Shown here one piece after another: positions 1-8,674 of a stretch of 42,797 bases of DNA. The notes under the pieces are model-generated. The model made no database searches. It was not told the DNA's origin and saw only the letters and a program-made list of their open reading frames with translations. This DNA is from Gemmatimonadota bacterium. GTDB taxonomy: Bacteria; Gemmatimonadota; Gemmatimonadetes; JACCXV01; JAHWKZ01. Each line of letters begins with the position of its first letter. The first letter of the stretch is position 1. The translations under genes and the position numbers were made by a program. The stretch lies in NCBI GenBank assembly GCA_025937815.1, contig JAICQP010000005.1, positions 1 through 42,797 of the forward strand, read 5' to 3'.

Positions 1-519
1 GTCGGAGGCGCGCTCGGCCCCGAGGACGATCACCTGGGATCCCGCGACCCGCGCCGGCCGCACCGCCAGCTTGTCGCGCTTCGCGCGGCCGGTCAGGAGC
101 GCGAGTGATCGCTCGGCCAGCCGTGGCCTGCGCAACAGACCCGCGGAGCGATACTCTCCGCTGGCGCTCACCCACACGACTCCCGTCCGCTCCCCCAGCG
201 CGTCGATCACGCCGAGAGCGACGTAGCCGGAGCGGGACAACACGACCGGGAATCGCCTCCTATCCCACGCCGACTCCACGGCGTCCCCGATGGCCCGCGC
301 GAACGCCTCGGCGAGACGCGACTCGGGCATCGGCTTGTCGAATCCAAGGTCCTCGACCCGCGCGGTCCATCCGCGCCCGTTCAGGAGGTCCGACAGGGTC
401 GCCATTCCGAGGCCTCCGGGGCGGTGACGACCGTCGGGTTGCCGGACGCCGTCCCGGAATGGCATGGGCAGCAGTTGGAGATGGTCGACGAAGACGGGCA
501 CTCGGTCCTCCGGTGTCAT
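1..519 (-). CDS. Divergent arginase/ureohydrolase-fold-like protein, partial (C-terminus beyond left edge)
   Basis: Manual reverse-strand translation from ATG at 519 is open to the window edge: MTPEDRVPVFVDHLQLLPMPFRDGVRQPDGRHRPGGLG...FPVVLSRSGYVALGVIDALGERTGVVWVSASGEYRSAG...; layout resembles arginase 'vvlGGDHSvalG...gvvWiDAHgD' but with altered motif residues. Not in the supplied ORF track because it is truncated. Confidence 0.5.
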   Translation of the reverse strand, partial: MTPEDRVPVFVDHLQLLPMPFRDGVRQPDGRHRPGGLGMATLSDLLNGRGWTARVEDLGFDKPMPESRLAEAFARAIGDAVESAWDRRRFPVVLSRSGYVALGVIDALGERTGVVWVSASGEYRSAGLLRRPRLAERSLALLTGRAKRDKLAVRPARVAGSQVIVLGAERASD

Positions 520-1157
520 ACGGTCGCGGGCCGGGGTGTATCGGCCAGGACGCGGTTGAGTTGCGATCGCGAGACGTGAGGCGAGCCCTTGATGAAGCAG
601 CGCCAGAAGCGGTCGGTGCCGACCGTGATCCCCACCCGCGGCGTCCACACGACCGCCCCGGGGGGCTCGCCAGGCTCCACGCGGAGGGGCGACCTGAGCA
701 GGTCCGCGCGGTTCTGCTCGAGCGTGATCCCCAGGGCGTCGCAGAGCTTGCCCGGTCCGCTGGCGAGATCGCGATCGGCGAGCTCCGAGTCGGGTCTGCG
801 TCTTCGCGCGACCCGCCGGACGCGCATCGTGTCGAGGCCCTCGATCGGCTCGAGCGCCCGCACCAGAACCGCGGAGGGATGTCCCTCGGCGCGCGTCACC
901 ACATTGAAGCAATAGTACATCCCGTAGATCCGATAGACGTAGCCGAAGCCGGGGCGGCCGTAGAGCGGCGCGGTGCGCGCGGTCAGTCCCGCCGCGGCGT
1001 GGCAGGCAGGATCCTCCTCGCCATGGTACGCCTCGACCTCGACGATCCTCCCGGAGACCCGCTGCCTGCCGTTCTCGTGCACGAGTAGGCAGCCCAGGAG
1101 CTCGCGCGCCACGACGAGCGTGTCGCGATCGTAGAAGGAGCGGGGGAGCGGCCTCAC
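516..1157 (-). CDS. mpg: 3-methyladenine DNA glycosylase (AAG/MPG family)
   Basis: MRPLPRSFYDRDTLVVARELLGCLLVHE...GRIVEVEAYHGEEDPACHAAAG.T.R...LYGRPGFGYVYRIYGMYYCFNVVT, typical AAG family motifs. Confidence 0.95.
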   Translation of the reverse strand: MRPLPRSFYDRDTLVVARELLGCLLVHENGRQRVSGRIVEVEAYHGEEDPACHAAAGLTARTAPLYGRPGFGYVYRIYGMYYCFNVVTRAEGHPSAVLVRALEPIEGLDTMRVRRVARRRRPDSELADRDLASGPGKLCDALGITLEQNRADLLRSPLRVEPGEPPGAVVWTPRVGITVGTDRFWRCFIKGSPHVSRSQLNRVLADTPRPATV

Positions 1158-2509
1158 CGCGAGGCGCCTCCCGCCCGCGCCGGAAGGAGCTCGTCCCTGA
1201 CGAGCGAGAGGAGCGCTTCGCGCGTGTTTAGCGATGGATCCTCGATGACCCGCTCCAGGGCCGTCGCCAGGACCTCGCCGAACAGGGGCCCTGGCGTGAG
1301 GCCGAGCGCGATCAGCTCCTCCCCGCCGATCGCCAGATCCGCGACACGGAGCGCGTGCCCGGCCGCCAACACCGCGCGCACCCGTTCGAAATACTCCCGC
1401 AGCGGGCGCTCGTGTCCGCGGTTACGGTTCCCGAGCCAGTCCGCCGTGTGGAGCCGGTAGAGGTCCCACACGTTCTCCTCGCCCACGCGCCTGACCCAGC
1501 GCCGAACGGCGGCATTGGATGCGTCCGGGGGAAACATGTCCATGTGCACGCGCACCAGATGCACGGCGCGCTCGGCCTCGCGGCTCGAGAAGCGCAGACG
1601 CTCCATTATCTGGCGCGCCAGCTCGGCGCCGACGCGGTCGTGGAGCGGAAACGTCCAGTCCCCGGTCGCCGGGTTCCGCTCGCGCGTCGGGGCCTTGCCG
1701 ATGTCGTGGAGGAGTGCCACGAGTCTGAGAAACGGCTGCCGCGGATGAATGCGGTCGACGACAAGCAGCGTGTGCGTGCCGACGTCGTCGGCATGGAAGC
1801 GGTTCTGCTCGACGCCGAAGCAGACGGCGACCTCGGGCAGGAGCCGGGCCATCGCGCCCGTCATCTGCCACTCCTCCAACGCGCGCGAAGCGAGCCGGCA
1901 TTGCGCGAAGGTCTTCGTCAGTTCGTCGCGGACGCGCTCGCCGGAGAGACGCGCCAACCCGGCGCCATGGCGCGCGAGCGCTTCGCGGGTCGTGGCGTCG
2001 TACGCGAGATCGAAGCGCGCCGCGAAGCGAAACGCGCGGAGCACCCTCAGGTAGTCCTCGGGAAACCTGCGATCCGGATCGCCTACGGCGCACAGGACGC
2101 GGCGTTCCAGGTCGAGCCGGCCGCCGAACGGGTCGCGCAGCTGACCCGAGAGCGGATCCCAGGCGATCGCGTTGATCGTGAAATCGCGTCGCGCCAGATC
2201 CTCGTCGAGCGAAACGCCGAAGCGGACCTCGGCGTGCCGGCCGTCGGTGGCCACGTCGGCGCGAAAGGTCGTAACCTCGATCGCCTCGCCCGCTTCCCGC
2301 ACGCCAACCGTGCCGTGCTCGATACCGACGGGGTGCGTGCTCGCGAAGAGCTCCTGCACGCGCGCCGGAGGGGCGTCGGTAGCGACGTCCCAATCGCCGG
2401 GGATCTCGCCGAGCAGCCGGTCCCGCACCGCGCCCCCCACCGCCCAGGCCTCGTGACCGGCCCCCCGCAGGCGGCGCGCCACGGCCAGCAGCCCCGCGGT
2501 GGATTCCAT
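1154..2509 (-). CDS. cca: CCA tRNA nucleotidyltransferase (poly(A) polymerase family with HD domain)
   Basis: AWAVGGAVRDRLLGEIPGDWDVATDA, RRDFTINAIAWDP, HD motif LLHDIGKAP; GGAAGG upstream of internal ATG at 2509 (maximal ORF to 2572). Confidence 0.9.
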   Translation of the reverse strand: MESTAGLLAVARRLRGAGHEAWAVGGAVRDRLLGEIPGDWDVATDAPPARVQELFASTHPVGIEHGTVGVREAGEAIEVTTFRADVATDGRHAEVRFGVSLDEDLARRDFTINAIAWDPLSGQLRDPFGGRLDLERRVLCAVGDPDRRFPEDYLRVLRAFRFAARFDLAYDATTREALARHGAGLARLSGERVRDELTKTFAQCRLASRALEEWQMTGAMARLLPEVAVCFGVEQNRFHADDVGTHTLLVVDRIHPRQPFLRLVALLHDIGKAPTRERNPATGDWTFPLHDRVGAELARQIMERLRFSSREAERAVHLVRVHMDMFPPDASNAAVRRWVRRVGEENVWDLYRLHTADWLGNRNRGHERPLREYFERVRAVLAAGHALRVADLAIGGEELIALGLTPGPLFGEVLATALERVIEDPSLNTREALLSLVRDELLPARAGGASR

Positions 2510-2598
2510 CCTCGTGCCTTCCATTCCGGGAAATGTATCCGGCGCAATCGCGGGACGGTAAGGTCGGCGCATCCGAGGCGCGCGGATTCACGCCGGGA

Positions 2599-5500
2599 TC
2601 ACGCGCCGGATCGGGTGCGACCGCCGGTCATGGGAATGACGTCGAAGGCGATTTCGAACACCTGGTTCAGATCCATTTCCCGACCCCGCCGCCTCAGGCG
2701 GTCGATCTCGGCGTCTTCCATCTGGGACCGGATCTCGACGACGGCTCGCTGATACTCGTCCTCGTCCGCGGGTGCCAGCTGTATGCCACCCGCTTCGCTC
2801 ATCGGGTCGGCCGCCCCCATGAGGACGAGCGCCCTCTCGAAGTTCTTCTCCCGGACGTCGATGGCCGCCAGACCCATGAGACAGATGGCCATACGGCGCC
2901 GGTTCCCGAGCTCCTGCAGGAGTCGCAGAGCCTCCTCGTAGCGCCGACGCGCCTCGGCCAGGTTCCCCTGATAGCGCGCCACGTGCGCCGAGGCGAGCCT
3001 CAGGTAGGCGATCCCCGGCATGCTGTCGATCTGCCGGCAGATTTCCATTCCCTCCTCCAGCAGGGCGGCCGCCCTTTCGAAGTCTCCCACGTGTCGGGCG
3101 ACCTCGCTGAGTCCGTAGAGCGCCCACGCTTCGGCGTTTCGATCGCCCTCGGCCCTGCCCAGGCCCAGCGCTTCGTCGTAGAGCTGCTGCGCACGACGAT
3201 AGTCCCGCACGTGGAGGCCCATCTTCGCCAGCCCGCGCAGCGCGGCGGTGACGTCCATCGGGCTCTCCATCGCGCGCGCCAGCAGCAACGACTCCTCTAG
3301 CAGTTCGGTGGCTGGTCGGTACTGGCCGCGCCGGCTCAGCGCGAACGCAGTGCTCCGCAGGAGCTGCGTGACCTGTCGGACATTCAGGCTTTCGCGCTCG
3401 ACGCCGAGGGCTTCCTGGTACAGGGTCATCGCCAACTCGTGCTCGCCGTCCACCGAGGCGATCGCCCCTCGCGCGATCAGCAGGTTGGCCTGCAGCGCGG
3501 GGGGCAACAGGCTCCTTCGCGCCAGCGCCTGGTCGAGCCGCCAGCGCATCTCCGTGAAGTGCCCCCGCAGCCACATGAACCACCATAGCGAGCTCCCCAG
3601 ACGAACGGCGAGCTCGATCTCGCCCCACTCGAGCGCCCAGTCGAGAACCGCCTGGACATTTGCGTATTCCGACTCCAGGCGATCGATCCATTCAGCCTGA
3701 CGGTTCGACGCGAGTCCCGGCTCGGCCCGCTCCGCCAGCTTCAGGAAGTAATGCGCATGCCGTTCCTGCGCCTCGGGTAGCTCTCCTTCGTCCGCCAGCA
3801 ACCGCATGCCGTACTCGCGGATGGTGTCCAGCATCTCGAAGCGCGGCTCGTCCCCAGTCGGAACCCGACGCAAGAGACTGTTGTCCACGAGCGAGGAAAG
3901 ATCGTCCAGGATGACGTCCTCCTCGTCGCTATCCGGGTAGCATACGTCCCGGACCCCATCCAGCGTGCACCCTCCCGCGAACACGCACAGACAGCGAAAC
4001 AGCCGCTGTTGCGGCTCGGTCAGCAGGTCGTAGCTCCAGTCGAACGTCCGGCGCAGGGTCTGTTGCCGCTCGGGAAGATCGCGCGGCCCGCCCTTGAGGA
4101 GATCGAACCGCTGACCGAGTCGAGCCAGGATCATGGCTGGCTCGAGAAGCCGGACGCGAGCCGCCGCCAGCTCGATGGCCAGCGGCAGTCCGTCGAGGCC
4201 CGAGCAGATCCCGGCCACGGCGAGGCGGTTGTCGATGGTCAGCTGAAACTCGGGATCCGCGGCTTGCGCGCGTTGCACGAAGAGGTCCACGGCGCCGTAC
4301 TCGAGCAGCTCCGTGATTCCCAGCGCCGATTCACGATCGGGAACGCTCAGGGGCGGCACCGGGAACACACGCTCGCCTCGCAGCCGGAGGATGGCGCGGC
4401 TGGTCACGAGGATCTCGAGAGAGTCGGTCTCCTCCAGGAGATCCGCGATGAGATCGGCGGCGGGCAGCACTGTCTCGAACCCGTCCAGCAGGAGCAGGCA
4501 TCGTTGCCGTTCGAGCGCTGACCGCAGGCCCTCGAGGACGCTCGAGCCGGCCTCGATCGTTACCCCGATCGTTCGGGCGATCGCCACCCCTGCCAGCGCC
4601 GCGTCCTGAAGAGTGCCGAGATTCACGAAGAAGACCCCATCCGGGAACTGCGCCAGCATCCGCTGCGCGGCATCGACGGCGAGGCGCGTCTTCCCGGTCC
4701 CTCCGGGCCCCGTGAGCGTGACCAGGCGGACGGACGGATCGCCCATCATTCGACACAGCGCGGCGAGCTCCCGCTCCCGGCCGACGAGGGTGGTGGGCTG
4801 CCACGGCAGGATGTCGGGAGACCTCGAGGTCCGTGCCGGCGCTGGTCGCGGTGCCTGCCGCAGGCGATCGGCGAAGGCCTCTACCTCGGTATCGGGCTCG
4901 GCGTCGAACTCTTCGCGGAGAATCGCCGCGTGCCTGGCGGCCTGTTCCAGCGCAGCTCCCCGCTCGCCGCTCGACTCGAGAGCTTCCATGAGGCCGATCA
5001 TCGCTCGCGAGTTCGTGGGATCGTGCGCCACGAGCTTGCGCCAGAGATCCACCGCACCCACAGGATCCCCACGGGCCGAGGCGCCGATGGCCACATTCTG
5101 AAGCGCAGCGGCGTACCGCCCCTCCAGACGCTCCCTTTGACGATCGATCCAGTGCTCCAGCTCGGCCGCCTCCGAGACGTGAAACCCCTCGAGAAACGGC
5201 CCCCTGTGGAGCTCGACGGCGTCGCCCGGCCGTCCCTCCTCCAGCGCTTCCTCGAAGGCAGCCACGTCGGTCCAGACCCTGCCTGGATCGATCCCGACCT
5301 CCGCGCTTCCCCGGCTCTCGACGACGTCTTCCCCGAGGTGGGTCCGCAGAAAATGGAGGGTCTTGTTCAGCGCGTTGCGGGCTCGCTTTTCCGGCAGCTC
5401 GGGCCAGAAGAGCGAGAGCAGCGAATCCCTGCGGTGGAAGCCCCGCGGCTCGGCGAGCGCGAGGTACACCAGGAAGGCGAGCCGCTTGGGCTGGTGGAGG

Positions 5501-5823
5501 ACTCCCTCGACCTCGGCTCCGTCCATCCCCCGAACGGATACCGGACCGAGCGTGCGGAGCTCGATGGCGTGGCGTGGATTGATCGTGGGGTCCGCCCTTC
5601 GCTGGCGACCGGAGATACCAGCATACAAAGATCGCCGTCCCCGCACAAATCGAGAAATGTTCCCCAAACCCTCCTCCGTCACGCCCAGGGAAGCGGGCGG
5701 ACACCGGCAGGGAAGCGCCGGCCTGTAGGCTGGGATGTCCGACCCACTGAAACCCGTCCCGACCCACGGAGGAAGCACCCATGACGCCTTCACTGACCGG
5801 ATCGTCGAAGCTGCTCGCAGCAC
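2599..5823 (-). CDS. BTAD-domain / AAA ATPase / TPR transcriptional regulator (AfsR/SARP-like)
   Basis: N-terminal IELRTLGPVSVRGMDG winged-helix + BTAD (LALAEPRGFHRRDSLLSLFWPE..ARNALNKTLHFLR), Walker A GPGGTGKTRLA, C-terminal TPRs. Maximal ORF given; true start is probably near 5560-5650 (non-ATG), since the domain begins near 5565 and the divergent gene starts at 5781. Confidence 0.85.
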   Translation of the reverse strand: MLRAASTIRSVKASWVLPPWVGTGFSGSDIPAYRPALPCRCPPASLGVTEEGLGNISRFVRGRRSLYAGISGRQRRADPTINPRHAIELRTLGPVSVRGMDGAEVEGVLHQPKRLAFLVYLALAEPRGFHRRDSLLSLFWPELPEKRARNALNKTLHFLRTHLGEDVVESRGSAEVGIDPGRVWTDVAAFEEALEEGRPGDAVELHRGPFLEGFHVSEAAELEHWIDRQRERLEGRYAAALQNVAIGASARGDPVGAVDLWRKLVAHDPTNSRAMIGLMEALESSGERGAALEQAARHAAILREEFDAEPDTEVEAFADRLRQAPRPAPARTSRSPDILPWQPTTLVGRERELAALCRMMGDPSVRLVTLTGPGGTGKTRLAVDAAQRMLAQFPDGVFFVNLGTLQDAALAGVAIARTIGVTIEAGSSVLEGLRSALERQRCLLLLDGFETVLPAADLIADLLEETDSLEILVTSRAILRLRGERVFPVPPLSVPDRESALGITELLEYGAVDLFVQRAQAADPEFQLTIDNRLAVAGICSGLDGLPLAIELAAARVRLLEPAMILARLGQRFDLLKGGPRDLPERQQTLRRTFDWSYDLLTEPQQRLFRCLCVFAGGCTLDGVRDVCYPDSDEEDVILDDLSSLVDNSLLRRVPTGDEPRFEMLDTIREYGMRLLADEGELPEAQERHAHYFLKLAERAEPGLASNRQAEWIDRLESEYANVQAVLDWALEWGEIELAVRLGSSLWWFMWLRGHFTEMRWRLDQALARRSLLPPALQANLLIARGAIASVDGEHELAMTLYQEALGVERESLNVRQVTQLLRSTAFALSRRGQYRPATELLEESLLLARAMESPMDVTAALRGLAKMGLHVRDYRRAQQLYDEALGLGRAEGDRNAEAWALYGLSEVARHVGDFERAAALLEEGMEICRQIDSMPGIAYLRLASAHVARYQGNLAEARRRYEEALRLLQELGNRRRMAICLMGLAAIDVREKNFERALVLMGAADPMSEAGGIQLAPADEDEYQRAVVEIRSQMEDAEIDRLRRRGREMDLNQVFEIAFDVIPMTGGRTRSGA

Positions 5824-6923
5824 TCGCAGTCGCCGTCCTCACCGCATTTCAAACGGCATGCGAAGGAGACGAGCCCCTCGGGCCGGTCGGCACGATGGAG
5901 ACCGGCAATTCCATGGGGTTCGCGGAGCGCACCCCCGATTCAGGGGAGATCCGGCTCATGACCCGCAACGTCTACCAGGGATTCTCGACTCTGGCGCCCC
6001 TGCTCGAAGCGACCCCGCAGCAGATCCCGGTCGTGGCGGCCGGCATCTTCGCCGAGGTGGTGGCCACGGATTTTCCGGCGCGCGCCGAGAGGCTGGCCGA
6101 CGAGATCGCGTTCAGCAGGCCGCACGTCGTGGGGCTCCAGGAGGTCTCCCGGTTCCGCCGGCAGGTACCTGCCGACTTCACCCTGAACGCCTCCGAGGAC
6201 GTGTACGACTTCCTGGCGATCCTGCTGGACGCCCTCGAGGCCCGCGGCCTCCAGTACGAGGTCGCCGCTAACGTCCAGAACGTCGACGCCGAGGTGCCGA
6301 TCGTCTGGCCGGGCTCTCCCAACGGACTCGCCGACATCCGGCTGACCGACCGCGACGTGATCCTGATCCGGGGGGATGTCGCCTGGGACCAGGCTCAGGC
6401 CCTGAACTACGCCGCCAAGCTGCCCGTCACCATCGGAGGACAGCTCTTGCTGATCCCGCGCGGCTTCACCTCCGTCCGCGCCGTCGTCGGCGACCGCACC
6501 TTCCGTTTCGTCAATACGCACCTCGAGTCGTTCTCTCCGCTGGTGCAGGTGCCGCAGACCCAGCAGCTGCTGGCGATGCTGAGCGGCGAGGGTCTTCCGA
6601 CCGCGGTCGTGGGGGACTTGAACTCCGAGGCCGACGGCAGCACGACGCCGACCTATGGAATGATGATCGACTCGGGCTTCGAGGACGCCTGGCCGCCGCG
6701 GGGTCGGGGAGAGACCTGCTGCCACGCCCCGGACCTGACCAGCCATCCGTCTCATTTCGATCAGCGGATCGACTTCATCCTGCTGCGCGGGGACTTCGGC
6801 TTCATCCCGGGCGGGATCGCCGGCTCGACGCAGAGCCACCTGACGGGCGTCCGGCCTTCCGAGCGGACGGACTCGGGCCTCTGGCCCTCGGACCATGCGG
6901 GCATAGTGACGGTCGTGCGCTAG
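5781..6923 (+). CDS. Secreted endonuclease/exonuclease/phosphatase (EEP) family lipoprotein
   Basis: GGAGGA RBS; lipobox-like FQTAC; EEP motifs MTRNVYQG, GLQEVS, VVGDLNSE, WPSDHAGI. Confidence 0.85.
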   Translation: MTPSLTGSSKLLAALAVAVLTAFQTACEGDEPLGPVGTMETGNSMGFAERTPDSGEIRLMTRNVYQGFSTLAPLLEATPQQIPVVAAGIFAEVVATDFPARAERLADEIAFSRPHVVGLQEVSRFRRQVPADFTLNASEDVYDFLAILLDALEARGLQYEVAANVQNVDAEVPIVWPGSPNGLADIRLTDRDVILIRGDVAWDQAQALNYAAKLPVTIGGQLLLIPRGFTSVRAVVGDRTFRFVNTHLESFSPLVQVPQTQQLLAMLSGEGLPTAVVGDLNSEADGSTTPTYGMMIDSGFEDAWPPRGRGETCCHAPDLTSHPSHFDQRIDFILLRGDFGFIPGGIAGSTQSHLTGVRPSERTDSGLWPSDHAGIVTVVR

Positions 6924-6981
6924 GACTGGGCGCGCAACCAGAGGATGCTCAGTCCATCCAACCAGGAGGAGGACTTCTCGA

Positions 6982-7728
6982 ATGAGGCATCGATACCCAT
7001 GGTCCAGGGTTGCGCAGGGAATCGGCCTGATGTCGTTCTTCGCACTCCACAGTGTGGAGGTCCGAGCCCAGGATCCGAACCCCGCGGGGCTGGAGCGCCC
7101 CTGGGAGGTCGTCCTTTCCCTCGGCGCGCCGGTGGGGGGCCCTGCCGACGAGATAGAAGCGGCGATGACGGCTTCGGGATTCGGCGACACGAGCATCGAC
7201 GTGGAGCACCCTTTCTCTTCGGGCTCCGAGATCGCCTGGGCGGCTTCGCTCCGTCGCAGGATCCGTCCTCGGCTGGACGTCGAGGTGATCGCGACCCGGG
7301 CCACGATGGGTACGACGCTCGGGTATGACCAAACGGGTTTCGGCTTCCCCTTCGGCCACCACCTCTTTCTCAATCAGTCGGTGACCACGATCGCGCCGAT
7401 CGTGTCCTACCGTCTGGGAAGTGGGCATGTGGGTGTCGGTCCGGCCGCCAGCCGCGTACGACTGGAGCGCACCGACAGCGGATCGTCCGAAGCGGGTAAC
7501 ACCCAGGCGTGGAAGGTGGGCGTGTTGCTGGACGCGGGGATCACACTTCCCCGCCGCTCGCGGCTATTCGTCGAAGGCCGGGGCCAGTACCGATGGATCC
7601 CCACCATGGAGGCGGGCCCGTTCACGAGCGGCAATGGGCTTCCGGACGACCTCCCGTCCACCCTGCCCGCACTCGAAGTCGACGCAAGCCACGCCTACCT
7701 CTCGTTTGGAGTGGGAGCCCGGTTTTGA
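6982..7728 (+). CDS. Predicted outer-membrane beta-barrel protein
   Basis: Strong RBS (GGAGGAGGA); signal-like N-terminus ending VRAQ; alternating strands; terminal aromatic GVGARF. Confidence 0.6.
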   Translation: MRHRYPWSRVAQGIGLMSFFALHSVEVRAQDPNPAGLERPWEVVLSLGAPVGGPADEIEAAMTASGFGDTSIDVEHPFSSGSEIAWAASLRRRIRPRLDVEVIATRATMGTTLGYDQTGFGFPFGHHLFLNQSVTTIAPIVSYRLGSGHVGVGPAASRVRLERTDSGSSEAGNTQAWKVGVLLDAGITLPRRSRLFVEGRGQYRWIPTMEAGPFTSGNGLPDDLPSTLPALEVDASHAYLSFGVGARF

Positions 7729-7787
7729 TATCCCAGCGAGGCTACGGGCGAAGGATGAACCCTGCATTCATCGAAGGGAGAACGAAA

Positions 7788-8315
7788 ATGAAGCGCCGGA
7801 TTCTGGGGCTCTCGTTCATCGCGCTGACTGCGCACATGGGGAACGTCTTCGCCCAGCAAGCCCGGCTCGACCCCGGAACGGAGGTCCGGCTCGTCGTCTC
7901 CCCGAGCAATGACATTCGAGGGGAGTTGCTGAGCCTGGACGCCGACTCGTTGCGCGTCCAGGACTCTGGTTCCGAATTCGTGCACGTCGTGCCCACCTTC
8001 GACATCGAGCGGCTTCGAGTTTCGGAGCCCAGGACACGTGGCCGAGGCGCCCTGCGCGGGTTCGTGATCGGCTCGATCGTCGGAGCGCTTACACTCGGTA
8101 CGGTCGCTGCGGCCAGTCCCTGTGAAGCGCTGTGCTTCCCGGCGGGCGAGGTTTTCCTGCTCGGCGCCGCGCTCGGAGGCGCGGTAGGAGGGGGATCCGG
8201 AGCCGCGATCGGCGCCGCCTGGCCCGGCACCCGCTGGGTCGACGTCGCAACCCCGTTCGCCGGAGGCGGGGGCGCGCTGTCGCCGGTATCTGCCGCCTCG
8301 CGGAGAAACCCGTGA
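7788..8315 (+). CDS. Exported protein with glycine-zipper-like membrane segment, unknown function
   Basis: ATG at 7788 with signal peptide MKRRILGLSFIALTAHMGNVFAQ; LSm-like strand region then GAALGGAVGGGSGAAIGAA. Confidence 0.65.
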   Translation: MKRRILGLSFIALTAHMGNVFAQQARLDPGTEVRLVVSPSNDIRGELLSLDADSLRVQDSGSEFVHVVPTFDIERLRVSEPRTRGRGALRGFVIGSIVGALTLGTVAAASPCEALCFPAGEVFLLGAALGGAVGGGSGAAIGAAWPGTRWVDVATPFAGGGGALSPVSAASRRNP

Positions 8316-8641
8316 GACGGCTCCTGTTCCTCTGTATCCTGGCGCTGGCATGCGACGGGAGCGGGGGTCCCACCGATCCGCTCGAGGAAAACGGGATCAT
8401 CCGGATCCAGAACCGCTCGGCCATCGCAGTGGTGGAGGTCTATATCTCGCGCTGCGCGGTGGCGGTCTGGGGGGCGAACCGTATCGACCGTCCCATCGGC
8501 GCGGGGCAATCGCGAGACTTCGAGCTCCCCCCGAACTGCTACGACGTGCGGGCCGTCGGGACCACAACCGAGGAGGTTCTGTTCTTCGACCTGGTGCTCA
8601 CCCGCGGAGGCGTGCTGACCCTGGAGATCGCCGACGGCTAG
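8312..8641 (+). CDS. Small lipoprotein, unknown function
   Basis: GTG at 8312 overlaps preceding TGA by 4 nt; MRRLLFLCILALACDGSGG with lipobox LALAC. Confidence 0.6.
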   Translation: MRRLLFLCILALACDGSGGPTDPLEENGIIRIQNRSAIAVVEVYISRCAVAVWGANRIDRPIGAGQSRDFELPPNCYDVRAVGTTTEEVLFFDLVLTRGGVLTLEIADG

Positions 8642-8674
8642 ACCCTTCGGCGTCCTCGACCCCGACGTGCCGTG

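Noticed and set aside
1355-2752. 465-aa plus-strand ORF opposite cca
   Set aside because: Mirror-frame shadow ORF of a high-GC gene; low-complexity Arg/Ala/Pro composition, and the opposite strand carries clear cca motifs.
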